From Phocaeicola plebeius (GTDB taxonomy: Bacteria; Bacteroidota; Bacteroidia; Bacteroidales; Bacteroidaceae): a stretch of 64,000 nucleotides of DNA. Position 1 is the stretch's first letter; each line of letters begins with the position of its first letter. The stretch lies in assembly GCF_003437535.1 (NCBI RefSeq), contig NZ_QSQT01000002.1, forward strand, positions 124,001-188,000, read 5' to 3'. Positions 17,493 through 27,237 of the stretch are shown one piece after another. Below the pieces are notes generated by a model. That model worked only from the letters and a program-made list of their open reading frames with translations. It was not told the origin of the DNA and made no database searches. The position numbers and the translations under genes are program-made.

Positions 17493-18599
17493 TTACAATT
17501 TATACCCCCACTGTTCCAAAGCGAATGACCAGTTCTTTTCCACCAGTTCTACCGTCTCAGGTTTGTATTGGTATTTGTTTTTCTTGTAACCTTTCTTTTT
17601 GTTGACGTAAGCTTCAATGTCGGCACGAGCATCCTCAAAGCCTGGAATCTGGAGTTTTTGGTAGATTTCCTGCGTCATGTCAAAAGCATTGGTTTCGTAG
17701 TCTTCGAAGCGGACTTCTACCAGATTGCCTTCCGGAATGAACTTCTTATCGGCTTCGTACTTGTGGTACAATTTGGCATAAACCGAAAGGATGTTCTCTT
17801 GCAGTTCTTCGTTGCTGATGTCCTGCAATTTCAGTGGCTGGATGGTGTTGGTGAAGAAGCTGCGTGTAGATTCAAATACGGTGTACGGGTTACGCATCAG
17901 GTAGATGAATTTAGCGTTAGGAAACATTTTTACCAGCTCTTTTACGCGTCCGGTATGCGGCGGATTTTTGCTGAGGAACTGTGTACCGTGGGTGTTCCAC
18001 AAAGAAATCTTGATGAGTTTGGTAAAGGTTTCTTCAAACACTTTCAATTCGGCCTCGCTGATGTCATCGAACAACAGGTACTTGTCGGCATATTCCTGCA
18101 TGTGTTTAGGCAGGAACCAGAAGTTATAGTACGTGTAGGGCATCATGTTAGCCAAGGCAAATTCTTCTTCTTGCGGAAGATCTACGGCCAGTTCCATGTT
18201 ATCGGTCGGGCGTTTGTCCGGCATCAGCCAGCTCATGTTCTTCTTGAAAAAAGGCTGTCCCCACATCATCAGGTGTGGGAATACTGTTTGATAGGTAGTA
18301 TTATAGCCGAAGTGCTTGTCGCAAGAGAATACGTTGTGCATGAACGTGGTTCCACTGCGCCAGTGCCCGAGGATAAATACAGGATCGTGTTCCAGTGGCT
18401 TGTTGACCAACAGCTTTTCGTAACGTTTGTCCTGCAGAGGAGCCAGTGTAGATAACAAGCGGCATACAGCCTTGGTCAGGCGGTATTTTCCTTTATACGC
18501 AGAATCAATGGTACGACCAGCGGTTATCTGGTTGAAGGTCTTCCAGTCGGCTCCCACTAAAGTATTGATGGGGAGTTTGTTGAATTCAAGTAATCCCAT
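17493..18599 (-). CDS. PAPS-dependent sulfotransferase (BT0416-type candidate)
   Basis: Transfers the sulfonyl group of PAPS to a hydroxyl acceptor, leaving PAP. The ATG at 18599 (MGLLEFNKLPINTL, 368 residues) is preferred over an upstream TTG at 18629, because it has an A-rich Shine-Dalgarno-like region. The 5'-phosphosulfate loop GHWRSGTTF lies at about 78-86. The 3'-phosphate motif RNPYTVFESTRS is at about 236-247. KNPPHTGR is at about 211-218. No signal peptide is present, so it is cytosolic. It is the last gene of an operon that makes PAPS from sulfate (cysD, cysN, cysC) and removes PAP (cysQ). This arrangement matches the B. thetaiotaomicron BT0416 cluster, whose sulfotransferase acts on cholesterol and other steroids; that acceptor is inferred here from context. 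Confidence 0.85.
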   Translation of the reverse strand: MGLLEFNKLPINTLVGADWKTFNQITAGRTIDSAYKGKYRLTKAVCRLLSTLAPLQDKRYEKLLVNKPLEHDPVFILGHWRSGTTFMHNVFSCDKHFGYNTTYQTVFPHLMMWGQPFFKKNMSWLMPDKRPTDNMELAVDLPQEEEFALANMMPYTYYNFWFLPKHMQEYADKYLLFDDISEAELKVFEETFTKLIKISLWNTHGTQFLSKNPPHTGRVKELVKMFPNAKFIYLMRNPYTVFESTRSFFTNTIQPLKLQDISNEELQENILSVYAKLYHKYEADKKFIPEGNLVEVRFEDYETNAFDMTQEIYQKLQIPGFEDARADIEAYVNKKKGYKKNKYQYKPETVELVEKNWSFALEQWGYKL

Positions 18600-18627
18600 T
18601 TCTTTTAATTGATAATTAATAATTGGC

Positions 18628-18659
18628 AATTGACGGTTGAATAACTCAACTTGTCAATT
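18628..18659. other. Intercistronic hairpin between cysN and the sulfotransferase gene
   Basis: Nested inverted repeats aattgac/gtcaatt (18628-18634, 18653-18659) and gttga/tcaac form a stem-loop overlapping the cysN stop codon and preceding the sulfotransferase start. It could adjust expression of the last gene in the operon; no T-run follows it. Confidence 0.45.
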
Positions 18660-20163
18660 AAACTTTTAATTCAATTGCGATACCTTGACGTTCCAGTTCT
18701 TTTACGGCACGTTTAATGGCATCGTAGTGCTCTGGAGCGATTCCCAGTTTCGGCAGATTGAGGACAGGCAGTTCCATCTGGTTGTGCATGTCTTTGTCGG
18801 CCACCTGATTGATAATCATACCTACTGCACTGGTGTTGTTGGTAATCGGATCAATCAGGATGAAGGCACCGGTAGCTTTGTTCTTGGTATAAGGATCAAA
18901 GAACAGCTCCTTGGAAGAAGTCAGTACCACATGGGCTATCTGGTTGAGCTGCATAGGAACATCTTCCTTGGTCAGACGTCCGTTTTCTACTGACAGGTGT
19001 TCCATGGTGTTGATATCTACCTTGTACTTGATGCTGTCGATACGGGTACGGCTGGTATTGGTGGTTTGTTTCAGGAAGAAAGATTTTTCCATGTCCATCT
19101 TTTCTTCGTCCATCCATACGAGCATGGCTTCGAAGTTACGTCCAATCAGCGGCATGTTGTCCGGGTGTACCAGCATTTCGCCACGGGATACGTCGATTTC
19201 GTCTTCCAGTGTCAGGGTTACAGACATAGGCGGGAAGGCATAGTCGAGTTCGCCGTCGTAGGTCACGATGCTTTTTACATGAGAACGCTTGCCGGAAGGA
19301 AGAGCTACCACTTCATCGCCTTTGCGGATGACGCCGGAAGCTACCTTCCCACAGAAACCACGGAAGTCGAGGTTTGGGCGGAGTACATACTGTACCGGAT
19401 AGCGGAAGTCGTTCAGGTTATGGTCGTTACCGATGTGTACGGTTTCAAGGAATTCCAGCAAGGCTGGGCCTTCGTACCATGGAGTACGGTCTGATTTTTC
19501 TACTACATTGTCACCTTCAAGGGCTGAAAGCGGAATGCACTGTACGTCGGGAACTCCTAACGGGGAGATGAAAGCGGTATATTCGGCTACAATCTTGTCG
19601 AATATTTCTTTTGAGTAGTCAACCAAGTCCATTTTGTTGACAGCCAATACCACGTGCTTGATACCTAACAGAGATACCAGGTAAGTGTGGCGGCGGGTCT
19701 GTGTGATGACACCGGTGCGGGCATCGACCAGGATGACTGCCAAGTTGGCGGTAGAACCACCGGTAATCATGTTACGGGTGTATTGTTCGTGTCCCGGAGT
19801 GTCGGCAATGATGAACTTACGGTTGTTGGTAGAGAAATAACGGTAAGCCACATCGATAGTGATACCTTGTTCACGTTCAGCTTTCAGCCCGTCGAGCAGC
19901 AGGGCATAGTCGATGTGTTCACCGGCATTTCCCATACGTTTGCTGTCGCGTTCCAAAGCGTCGAGCTGGTCTTCATACAATTTCTTACTATCGAACAGCA
20001 GGCGACCGATTAGTGTAGATTTACCGTCGTCTACTGAACCTGCGGTCAGGAAACGGAGCAGGTCTTTTTGTTCATCTTTTGCCAGGAATTCTTCGATGGA
20101 CATCTTGCCTCTGGCTTCTCCTTCCATCGGGTTGCCTGATTTACTTTTATCTAATTCTTCCAT
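18658..20163 (-). CDS. cysN: Sulfate adenylyltransferase subunit 1 (GTPase subunit)
   Basis: GTP-hydrolysing regulatory subunit of ATP sulfurylase, which with CysD converts sulfate and ATP to APS. The 501-residue protein is an elongation-factor-like GTPase: P-loop GSVDDGKST (about 42-50), the G2 region [27 protein letters not shown], and NKMDLVDY, followed by EF-Tu-like domains 2 and 3. It stands alone rather than fused to CysC; a separate CysC lies in the same operon. The gap to cysD is 12 bases. Cofactor supply for sulfonation, rather than cysteine synthesis only, is suggested by the linked sulfotransferase. Confidence 0.96.
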   Translation of the reverse strand: MEELDKSKSGNPMEGEARGKMSIEEFLAKDEQKDLLRFLTAGSVDDGKSTLIGRLLFDSKKLYEDQLDALERDSKRMGNAGEHIDYALLLDGLKAEREQGITIDVAYRYFSTNNRKFIIADTPGHEQYTRNMITGGSTANLAVILVDARTGVITQTRRHTYLVSLLGIKHVVLAVNKMDLVDYSKEIFDKIVAEYTAFISPLGVPDVQCIPLSALEGDNVVEKSDRTPWYEGPALLEFLETVHIGNDHNLNDFRYPVQYVLRPNLDFRGFCGKVASGVIRKGDEVVALPSGKRSHVKSIVTYDGELDYAFPPMSVTLTLEDEIDVSRGEMLVHPDNMPLIGRNFEAMLVWMDEEKMDMEKSFFLKQTTNTSRTRIDSIKYKVDINTMEHLSVENGRLTKEDVPMQLNQIAHVVLTSSKELFFDPYTKNKATGAFILIDPITNNTSAVGMIINQVADKDMHNQMELPVLNLPKLGIAPEHYDAIKRAVKELERQGIAIELKV

Positions 20164-20175
20164 GTTGTTGCGTAA

Positions 20176-21087
20176 TTAAAAATATCCTTCACGTTTCTTT
20201 TGTTCCATACTGGCTTCCTGGTCGAAGTCGATGACACGGGTAGTACGTTCACTCTTGGTGGTGGTCATCATTTCCTCTACAATCTTTTCGATGGTATCGG
20301 CTTCGCTTTCAATAGCTCCTGTCAGCGGCCAGCATCCCAAGGTACGGAAACGGATTTTCTTCATTTCAATCTTGTCGCGGTATTTTTCCGGCAGACGGTC
20401 GTCGTCGGGCATAATCAGCTGTCCGTCCATGTTGACTACCGGGCGTTCTTTAGCGAAATACAGCGGTACGATTGGAATATTTTCAAGACGGATATACTGC
20501 CAGATGTCCAGTTCTGTCCAGTTGCTTAGCGGGAACACACGGATGCTTTCTCCTTTGCGAATGCGGGCATTGTAGATGTCCCAGAGTTCAGGACGCTGGT
20601 TTTTGGGGTCCCACTGGTGGAATTCGTTACGGAAAGAGAAGATACGTTCTTTGGCACGTGATTTCTCTTCGTCGCGGCGTGCGCCACCGAAGGCAGCGTC
20701 AAATTTATATTTGTCGAGGGCATGGAGCAGGGCCTGTGTCTTCATCAGGTCGGTATGTACCTTACTTCCGTGAGTGAAGGGGCCTACGCCTGCCTTGAAA
20801 GCTTCCATGTTGCTTTCTACAATCAGGTTCCAGCCGTATTTCTTGGCATATTCATCGCGGAACTGAATCATTTCCTTGAATTTCCATTTGGAGTCGATGT
20901 GCATCAGTGGGAAAGGTACTTTTCCCGGAGCGAAGGCTTTTTCAGCCAGACGGACCATGACGGATGAGTCTTTTCCGATACTGTAGAGCATCACCGGATT
21001 TTCAAATTCGGCAGCCACCTCACGAATAATGTGAATAGACTCGGCTTCGAGTTCTTTCAGGTGGCTTAAATTGTATTCTTCTTGCAT
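20176..21087 (-). CDS. cysD: Sulfate adenylyltransferase subunit 2
   Basis: Catalytic subunit of ATP sulfurylase, forming APS from ATP and sulfate together with CysN. The 303-residue protein belongs to the PAPS-reductase/PP-loop group. It has [12 protein letters not shown] (about 33-44) as PP-loop, [15 protein letters not shown], the conserved [20 protein letters not shown] and [12 protein letters not shown]. Length equals the bacterial standard of about 300. It sits between cysC and cysN with 12-base gaps on both sides, so tight cotranscription is expected. Confidence 0.97.
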   Translation of the reverse strand: MQEEYNLSHLKELEAESIHIIREVAAEFENPVMLYSIGKDSSVMVRLAEKAFAPGKVPFPLMHIDSKWKFKEMIQFRDEYAKKYGWNLIVESNMEAFKAGVGPFTHGSKVHTDLMKTQALLHALDKYKFDAAFGGARRDEEKSRAKERIFSFRNEFHQWDPKNQRPELWDIYNARIRKGESIRVFPLSNWTELDIWQYIRLENIPIVPLYFAKERPVVNMDGQLIMPDDDRLPEKYRDKIEMKKIRFRTLGCWPLTGAIESEADTIEKIVEEMMTTTKSERTTRVIDFDQEASMEQKKREGYF

Positions 21088-21099
21088 GGTTATATATGT

Positions 21100-21711
21100 T
21101 TATTTTTTGATTACTTTCGGAAGAATCAGGTCGAGCAGCTGGTCGACAGATTCTTTAAGGGATAATTTTGATGTGTCAAGCGAAAGAGCCGGATGAGCCG
21201 GAGCTTCGAACGGAGCAGAGATACCGGTGAAGTTTTTGATTTCTCCACGGCGTGCCTTGGCATAAAGGCCTTTTACGTCGCGGCGCTCGCACTCTTCTAA
21301 CGGCGTGCTGACGTAGATTTCTAAGAAATCTTCTTTTCCGATAATTCCGGCAGCCATTTCACGTATTTCATTGTTGGGACTGATGAAAGCAGCCAGAGTG
21401 ATGATACCGGTATCGACGAACAGCTTGCCGACTTCTGCAATGCGGCGAATGTTTTCCACTCGGTCTTCTGCTGAGAATCCTAAGTTATTGTTGATGCCGC
21501 TGCGGATGTTGTCGCCATCCAGAATACGGCACAGCAGGCCGCGCTGCTGTAGCTCACGTTCCAGGGCAATGGCGATGGTACTTTTACCAGAACCGCTCAG
21601 TCCGGTAAACCAGATCATGAGTCCGTGTTGTTTCAGCAATTCTTCTTTGTCGGCACGCCCTAACATGCGGTCGAATATCGGATAGATATGATTTGTTTCT
21701 TGGTTGTTCAT
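21100..21711 (-). CDS. cysC: Adenylylsulfate (APS) kinase
   Basis: Phosphorylates APS to PAPS, the sulfonyl donor. The 203-residue protein shows the P-loop GLSGSGKS (about 37-44), DGDNIRSGIN, the APS-contacting FISPNNEIREMA and GIIGKEDFLEIYVSTPLEECERRDVKGLY. These are diagnostic of CysC. It lies 12 bases upstream of cysD. In Bacteroides the presence of CysC in an operon ending with a sulfotransferase points to PAPS use in sulfonation. Confidence 0.97.
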   Translation of the reverse strand: MNNQETNHIYPIFDRMLGRADKEELLKQHGLMIWFTGLSGSGKSTIAIALERELQQRGLLCRILDGDNIRSGINNNLGFSAEDRVENIRRIAEVGKLFVDTGIITLAAFISPNNEIREMAAGIIGKEDFLEIYVSTPLEECERRDVKGLYAKARRGEIKNFTGISAPFEAPAHPALSLDTSKLSLKESVDQLLDLILPKVIKK

Positions 21712-21736
21712 ATTTTAAAGCGTATTTAAATCTGTT

Positions 21737-23278
21737 TTAAAACGGCCATATCAGCGGGATGAGGAAAACGGAAATCAGGAACGTGATGATGTTCAGCGGC
21801 AATCCGATACGGACGAAGTCGGTGAACTTGTAGTTTCCGATACCTTGTACAATCAGGTTGGTCTGATAGCCGATAGGGGTGGAGAAACTGGCTGAGGCTG
21901 CCATGCAAATGACCACGAAGAAAGGCATCGGGTTGACACCTAACTGGGTGGACAGGGACAAGGCTATAGGGAAAGCCAGTGCCGCCGCTGCATTGTTGGT
22001 TATCAGCTCCGTAAAGATATTCGTAATGATAAACAATACGGCCAGCAATACATAGGGGCCATAGTCGTGACTCAGGCTGATGATGTATCCGGCCAGTAAA
22101 TCCGCGACTCCCGAGTTTTCCATGGCCTTGCTGATGGCAAAAGCACAGGCAATCGTAATCAGAATATCCCATGAAATATATTTGGTATACTTCTGCGGAG
22201 GGAATATCTTGCTCCAGGCCATGATGACCGTCGTGATGGATACGAAGAAGAACATATCCAGCTTGATGCCTTCAGGAAGGTATTTCTCGATGCCCGGCAG
22301 TTCACCTACCGTGGCTCCCACAATCATGAACAAGAGCAGGAAAAGGGTAAACCAGCGCTTCTTTTTTCCGGCGGGTTCGTATTCCTTTCCGTTGGCCAGC
22401 ATCAGGAAGACGGATGATTCTCCCCATGTCTGGATAAAGCTGTCGTCGGTCAGTACCACCAGTGTATCTCCTTCTCGGAAGCTGACTTCGCTTAGGTTGG
22501 TATAGGTACGTCCGCTACGGCGAAGTTCCTTGATTTCGGCTCCATAATGGCGCTTGAAATCGAACTCACCGACTGTCTTGTTGATACCTGGAAATCGGGG
22601 ACCGATAACGGCTTCTACAAGGTGTAGGGAGGAATCGCCATCTTCTTCATTTGTCGTTTCCGGACGAGTGGCGGGCAATAGTTTCTTGGAAAACAGAAAT
22701 AGGTAGATAATACCTGCCAATGCAATGAAGATACCGACCTTTCCTAATTCGAACATGCTGAATCCTTTCATTCCCGCATCAAGAATCATGCTGTGTACCA
22801 CCAGGTTGGTAGAGGTTCCTATCAGGGTACAGATACCTCCTAAAATTGTTACATACGAAAGAGGTATCAGAAAGTAGGTAGCCGGAAGCTTGACATAGTT
22901 GGCCCACCGTTTGATGATAGGGGCAAAAATGACTACAACCGGTGTGTTGTTCAGAAAGGCCGAGATGAAGGCGATACTGGGCAACATGCGTACTTGTGCC
23001 TTGAATACGGAAGTCTTTTCCTGAGGAAGCAGTTTCTTGATAAGCTGGGTCAAGGCACCGCTTTGGCGGACACCTTCACTTACCAGGAACAGCATGGCAA
23101 CGGTAATCATTCCTTTGTTGCTGAAGCCCTCCAGCATTTCTTTTGGGGTAAGAATACCCGTGCAAAGGAAAATGACGACCACCGAGAACAGAATCATTCC
23201 CGGACGCATCTTATCCATAATCAATGCGGTCAGCATGGCCACAAGTGAAAGAAGTACGATGATAATCTCGATAGACAT
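21737..23278 (-). CDS. SLC13/DASS-family anion transporter with a TrkA-C domain (probable sulfate uptake)
   Basis: Inner-membrane sodium-coupled carrier. The 513-residue protein has hydrophobic segments from the N-terminus and paired re-entrant motifs with SxxNT-type signatures: AFLNNTPVVVIFAP and GTSTNLVVHSM in the first half, ELITNNAAAALAFPIA and PIGYQTNLIVQG in the second. A soluble insertion in the middle (about 225-300) resembles an RCK_C/TrkA-C domain (YGAEIKELRRSGRTY, REGDTLVVLTDD). Position between cysQ and cysC makes sulfate the likely substrate; related proteins also carry dicarboxylates, so the anion is inferred from context. Confidence 0.85.
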   Translation of the reverse strand: MSIEIIIVLLSLVAMLTALIMDKMRPGMILFSVVVIFLCTGILTPKEMLEGFSNKGMITVAMLFLVSEGVRQSGALTQLIKKLLPQEKTSVFKAQVRMLPSIAFISAFLNNTPVVVIFAPIIKRWANYVKLPATYFLIPLSYVTILGGICTLIGTSTNLVVHSMILDAGMKGFSMFELGKVGIFIALAGIIYLFLFSKKLLPATRPETTNEEDGDSSLHLVEAVIGPRFPGINKTVGEFDFKRHYGAEIKELRRSGRTYTNLSEVSFREGDTLVVLTDDSFIQTWGESSVFLMLANGKEYEPAGKKKRWFTLFLLLFMIVGATVGELPGIEKYLPEGIKLDMFFFVSITTVIMAWSKIFPPQKYTKYISWDILITIACAFAISKAMENSGVADLLAGYIISLSHDYGPYVLLAVLFIITNIFTELITNNAAAALAFPIALSLSTQLGVNPMPFFVVICMAASASFSTPIGYQTNLIVQGIGNYKFTDFVRIGLPLNIITFLISVFLIPLIWPF

Positions 23279-23289
23279 AAATTAGTGGG

Positions 23290-24099
23290 TTATTCTGCGA
23301 TGAACCAGGGGTTCAGCAGGTCTGTTTTATTGTATTGTAGCGGTTCTGTCTTTCCTGCTTGGTATACTTCCTTCCCGGAAGCACGGATAATGGCATGTCC
23401 GGCTGCTGTATCCCACTCCATAGTAGGAGCAAAACGAGGATATACGTCGGCATTTCCTTCGGCAATGAGACACAGCTTTAACGAACTTCCCTTTGAAATT
23501 GTTTCCACGTGTGCATGTTTTTGCTGCATTTCATGGATGTAAGCTTCCGTTTCGGGAGTCAGGTGTGAACGTGAAGCCACGATAACGAACGTATCGTCTG
23601 TCCGGTTGGCATACGGCAGACGTTCGGCTTGCTCCATCAGTGCATCCAGTGACGGATAAGCTTTTGTATCGGTAATGTCTTTGATTTTGTAGGCTCCCAG
23701 CTCAATGTCGGCAAAATAGAGTTCCTGCTTTACCGGAATGTAAATGACTCCCGCTTCAGGACAACCATTTTTCACATAGGCAATGTTTACGGTAAATTCT
23801 CCATTACGCTTGATGAATTCCTTGGTGCCGTCTAGTGGGTCGACTACCCACAGCTCTTTCCATTGTTGTCTTTCTTCTGGAGCGATTTTAGCCCCTTCTT
23901 CGCTCAAAACGGGGTAAGGAGTCGCAGCCAGTGCTTGGGCTATAATTGCATGCGACTTGCGGTCGGCAATGGTCAGCGGAGAATTGTCCGCTTTCTTTTC
24001 TATTTCAAAATCTGCTTTCGGGTCTGTGTAGACAGACATAATTTCTGCTCCCGCAGCAAGGGCGGCCTGGATGGCCGTGTACAATATATTCTTATCCAT
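23290..24099 (-). CDS. cysQ: 3'(2'),5'-bisphosphate nucleotidase
   Basis: Hydrolyses PAP (and can act on PAPS), removing the inhibitory by-product of sulfotransfer. The 269-residue protein is of the inositol-monophosphatase superfamily with metal-binding motifs SEEG (about 66-69), DPLDGT (about 87-92) and the C-terminal MEWDTAAGHAII. It is separated from the transporter gene by 11 bases. Its presence alongside the sulfotransferase closes the PAPS cycle inside one operon. Confidence 0.95.
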   Translation of the reverse strand: MDKNILYTAIQAALAAGAEIMSVYTDPKADFEIEKKADNSPLTIADRKSHAIIAQALAATPYPVLSEEGAKIAPEERQQWKELWVVDPLDGTKEFIKRNGEFTVNIAYVKNGCPEAGVIYIPVKQELYFADIELGAYKIKDITDTKAYPSLDALMEQAERLPYANRTDDTFVIVASRSHLTPETEAYIHEMQQKHAHVETISKGSSLKLCLIAEGNADVYPRFAPTMEWDTAAGHAIIRASGKEVYQAGKTEPLQYNKTDLLNPWFIAE

Positions 24100-24195
24100 A
24101 ATAGTATAAATCGCTGTAAAATAACTGCTTTTTTATATGTTGGTTGTGGTTTATTATTCGTTTTTTCTGTTCCTGACGATTTTTTATAACTTCTT

Positions 24196-25860
24196 TTAAG
24201 AAACCTTGGTCCGATTGTGCGGATGTTTCCAGATTCGCCACATGTAAAAAGCGCAGTGTGTGAAGGCAAACACAAAAGAGATGGTCAGCAGGGTCTTGTC
24301 TGCGTCCCATCCTACGGTCTGCTGATGCCATAGTCCGGTAATCACACTCAGAATAGACAAAATAAGTCCGGTCAGGTTTAATACAATATCTCCCTTCCGG
24401 TGTTTTTGACCATACTCCAGTTTGCTGTGATGAATTCCGTATGAAGCATAGACATCCAGTCCGATAAGCATCCACAGCACCAGACGTATCCAGGTATCGG
24501 CCGGAAGGAAGCTCATCATGCACAAGCAGGTGAGGATACCCATAATCGGAACGAAGGGTACGAAGGGAGTCTTGAAGGCACGGGGCACATCGGGCATGGT
24601 CTTGCGTACAATCAGGATGGCTGCACAGACTAAGGTGAATGCCAGAAGTGTACCGATACTAGTCATTTCACCTGCTACTTGTGCCGGGATAAATCCGGCC
24701 AACAGGCTGACAAGTACCATAAACAAGCAGTTGCTGTGTACCGGTGTACGGAAACGCTGGTTGATTTTGGAAAAGAACGGTGGCAAAAGACCGTCGCGGC
24801 TCATACTCAGGAATACACGGCTTTGTCCGAGCAGGGTGACCATGATTACCGAGCAGTATCCGAACAGAATGGCCAGGATAATGGCCTTGTTCAACCACGG
24901 ATAAGCGGGTTGTATGACACCCGCAGCATCGGGATGCCCCATCTTTTCAATGGCTACAGCTACCGGAGCAATACCCACCTGTCCACTGAAGTCAGTGTAA
25001 TGGGCTACTCCTGTCATGACATGGGCAAAGAGAATATATAAGATGGTGCAGACCAGCAAGGATACTAAAATACCGATGGGCATATCCCGTTTCGGATTTT
25101 TGGTTTCCTGAGCTGCCGTGCTTACCGCATCGAATCCCAAAAAGGCAAAAAAGACAATCGCTGCTCCACGGAAAATGCCGGAAATTCCGAACTCTCCCAA
25201 TGTACCGGTATTAGCTGGAATGTAAGGAGTATAGTTGTCATTTTGAATAAACTGCCAGCCGAGTACCACAAAAATCAGGATGACAGCTATTTTCAGAAAT
25301 ACAATCAGTCCGTTAAAGAAAGAACTTCCGGCGGTGCCTCGCATCAGAATCAAGCTCATGAGGACCACAATTATCATGGCTGGAATGTTGACAATACCTC
25401 CATCCCATGGACATGCTGTAAATGCATGGGGTAGCTCAATGCCTACTCCTTGCAGGAATACGGTCATGTAACGGCTCCAGCTGATACTGACAGTAGTGGC
25501 TGCTACGGTATATTCCAATACTAAGTCCCATCCGATAATCCAGGCAATAAGTTCTCCCATGGTGGCGTAGGAGTAGGTATAGGCACTCCCGGATACCGGA
25601 ATCATGGAAGCAAATTCTGCATAACAGAGTCCGGCAAAACAACAGCCGATGGCTGCAATGATAAAGGAAAGTGTGATAGCTGGTCCGGTATACGATGCAG
25701 CTACGGTTCCGGTAATGGAAAATAATCCGGCTCCGATAATTACACCTACCCCGAGAGCTACCAGGCTGACAGGGCCCAGCACTCGTTTAAGGGTACCACT
25801 TCCAGTTTCTTTGGCTTCTGCTTGTAAAGCCTCTATACTTTTTCGAATAAAAAGCCCCAT
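24196..25860 (-). CDS. APC-superfamily amino acid permease (CAT-like)
   Basis: Inner-membrane carrier, probably for cationic or neutral amino acids. From the ATG at 25860 (MGLFIRKSIEALQAEAKETG) it has 554 residues. A TTG at 25890 is rejected because it overlaps the promoter box. Twelve to fourteen membrane segments are visible, with the first-helix signature GVGVIIGAGLFSITG and the sixth-helix motif FFAFLGFDAVSTAAQETKNPKRDMP typical of the CAT family. It is first of the operon that continues with cysQ after 96 bases. What an amino-acid carrier does for sulfonation is unclear; it may simply share the promoter. Confidence 0.88.
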   Translation of the reverse strand: MGLFIRKSIEALQAEAKETGSGTLKRVLGPVSLVALGVGVIIGAGLFSITGTVAASYTGPAITLSFIIAAIGCCFAGLCYAEFASMIPVSGSAYTYSYATMGELIAWIIGWDLVLEYTVAATTVSISWSRYMTVFLQGVGIELPHAFTACPWDGGIVNIPAMIIVVLMSLILMRGTAGSSFFNGLIVFLKIAVILIFVVLGWQFIQNDNYTPYIPANTGTLGEFGISGIFRGAAIVFFAFLGFDAVSTAAQETKNPKRDMPIGILVSLLVCTILYILFAHVMTGVAHYTDFSGQVGIAPVAVAIEKMGHPDAAGVIQPAYPWLNKAIILAILFGYCSVIMVTLLGQSRVFLSMSRDGLLPPFFSKINQRFRTPVHSNCLFMVLVSLLAGFIPAQVAGEMTSIGTLLAFTLVCAAILIVRKTMPDVPRAFKTPFVPFVPIMGILTCLCMMSFLPADTWIRLVLWMLIGLDVYASYGIHHSKLEYGQKHRKGDIVLNLTGLILSILSVITGLWHQQTVGWDADKTLLTISFVFAFTHCAFYMWRIWKHPHNRTKVS

Positions 25861-25887
25861 TTCTTTGTCTGTTTTTTTATTGTCCGA

Positions 25888-25895
25888 CAAAGGTA
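25888..25895 (-). promoter_or_regulatory. Predicted promoter of the permease/cys/sulfotransferase operon
   Basis: The minus strand reads TACCTTTG, an exact TAnnTTTG match 27 bases before the ATG at 25860, in the gap after the efflux operon. It is the only promoter-like box I found for the whole seven-gene unit. Confidence 0.5.
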
Positions 25896-25914
25896 GGAAA
25901 AATTACTGAATATC

Positions 25915-27237
25915 TTATTTCAGATATTGTGTAACCTTTCCGCTGAGCTGCAGTAAAGAGATTTCGCACATCTTGGTATCGTATTCGGCAGAAAGAATGC
26001 GTTCTTCGGCGTCAAGCAGACTTTTTTGTGCTTCACGCATTTCAATACCTGATAAATCGCCCAGCAGGTAGCGTTCCTTGGCGATTTCATGGTTTTCCTT
26101 GGCAGAAACCAGGTTTTGGCGTTCCAGTTCCAGCAGGCGAAGGTTGTTTCGGTAAGCCTGCCACAGGTTGCTCAGGTCGGCCCGTAAGCTTTGTTCCAGT
26201 TCATCGCGGGCAAATTGTGCATTGCGGATGGCCAGGCTGGCATTTCGTTTTTCCCGTTTCCGGTTACCGTCGAAGATATTGAATCCGATAGTGACGCCTC
26301 CGCTGAACCCCCAGTTGCTTCGTTGGCGTGTGGCATTTACGTCGTATTTGTTGAGGGTGTATCCGTAACCTGCATTCAGTCGTACGTACGGATAATTGCG
26401 CGACAAAACCTTTTTATAATCCAACTGAGCCAATACGGTGTTTTGGTCCGCTTGCAATAAAGAAGCATTGGTCTGAAGAGCCCCTTCCCACAAGTCATTG
26501 AATTCCAAGTTCTCGTTTACGTCAATCACAGAATCTTTTACACTGAGTGGGCGGTCCATGTCTTTGGCGGCCATCAGTTCATTGAGGTTGATGCGTGAAG
26601 TGTGCACCAGTTCCCTTTGTTTGATATATTGTGCCCGGTCAGCATTAAAGTCGACGGTGGCCTGCTGATAATCCAGTCGGGAGAAATTCCCGATATGATA
26701 ACGTTCTTCTACGATACGCAGGCGTTCTCTGGACAGCGACACGGCATAGCGGAAGTTTTTCAAACGGATTTCCTGCTGGATGTAATTATAATACTCCGCA
26801 GTAAGACTGGCAATGAAATCTTCAATGGCAATTCGGGTATTGGTGGCACCTTGACGTTCCAGTTCTTTCAATTGCTTGTAAGTGGTGCTGATATTGAAAC
26901 CGTCAAAGATGGTCCAGTTCAAATCTACTCCAGCATCCAAGGTCTGGTCATACACGCCACGAAGCTTGGTGGTTTCACCCGTTGCCCGTGCCTTCGTATT
27001 GCTGTTGTCTGCATTTCCGGTATATCCGGCAGTCAAATCCACCGTGGGCAAGTAGCCGGCATTCCCTAACGTCGCATTGTTTTTACTTATCTGCTCCTCG
27101 TTGCGGGTGATGCGGAGTGAATAGTTGTTTGCCAGTCCCTCTTCCAGGCACTGTTTTAGCGTATAGGTGTACTGGGCTTGTGCGGTTATTCCACCTCCCA
27201 GCAGACATATCATGAAATAAATAAGCCGTTTCTTCAT
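25915..27237 (-). CDS. TolC-family outer membrane channel of RND efflux system 1
   Basis: Outer-membrane component of the tripartite pump encoded by the two genes upstream. The 440-residue protein has a signal peptide (MKKRLIYFMICLLGGGITAQAQ) and two outer-membrane-efflux repeats (YTLKQCLEEGLANNYSLRITRNE at the start of the first). It ends ISLLQLSGKVTQYLK. It overlaps the permease gene by four bases (ATGA, 27234-27237), showing translational coupling. Not a lipoprotein, unlike the channel of system 2. Confidence 0.92.
   Translation of the reverse strand: MKKRLIYFMICLLGGGITAQAQYTYTLKQCLEEGLANNYSLRITRNEEQISKNNATLGNAGYLPTVDLTAGYTGNADNSNTKARATGETTKLRGVYDQTLDAGVDLNWTIFDGFNISTTYKQLKELERQGATNTRIAIEDFIASLTAEYYNYIQQEIRLKNFRYAVSLSRERLRIVEERYHIGNFSRLDYQQATVDFNADRAQYIKQRELVHTSRINLNELMAAKDMDRPLSVKDSVIDVNENLEFNDLWEGALQTNASLLQADQNTVLAQLDYKKVLSRNYPYVRLNAGYGYTLNKYDVNATRQRSNWGFSGGVTIGFNIFDGNRKREKRNASLAIRNAQFARDELEQSLRADLSNLWQAYRNNLRLLELERQNLVSAKENHEIAKERYLLGDLSGIEMREAQKSLLDAEERILSAEYDTKMCEISLLQLSGKVTQYLK

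Noticed and set aside
18600..18629. TTG start of the sulfotransferase at 18629
   Set aside because: An ATG with an A-rich ribosome-binding region lies 10 codons downstream; the extra codons overlap the intercistronic hairpin.
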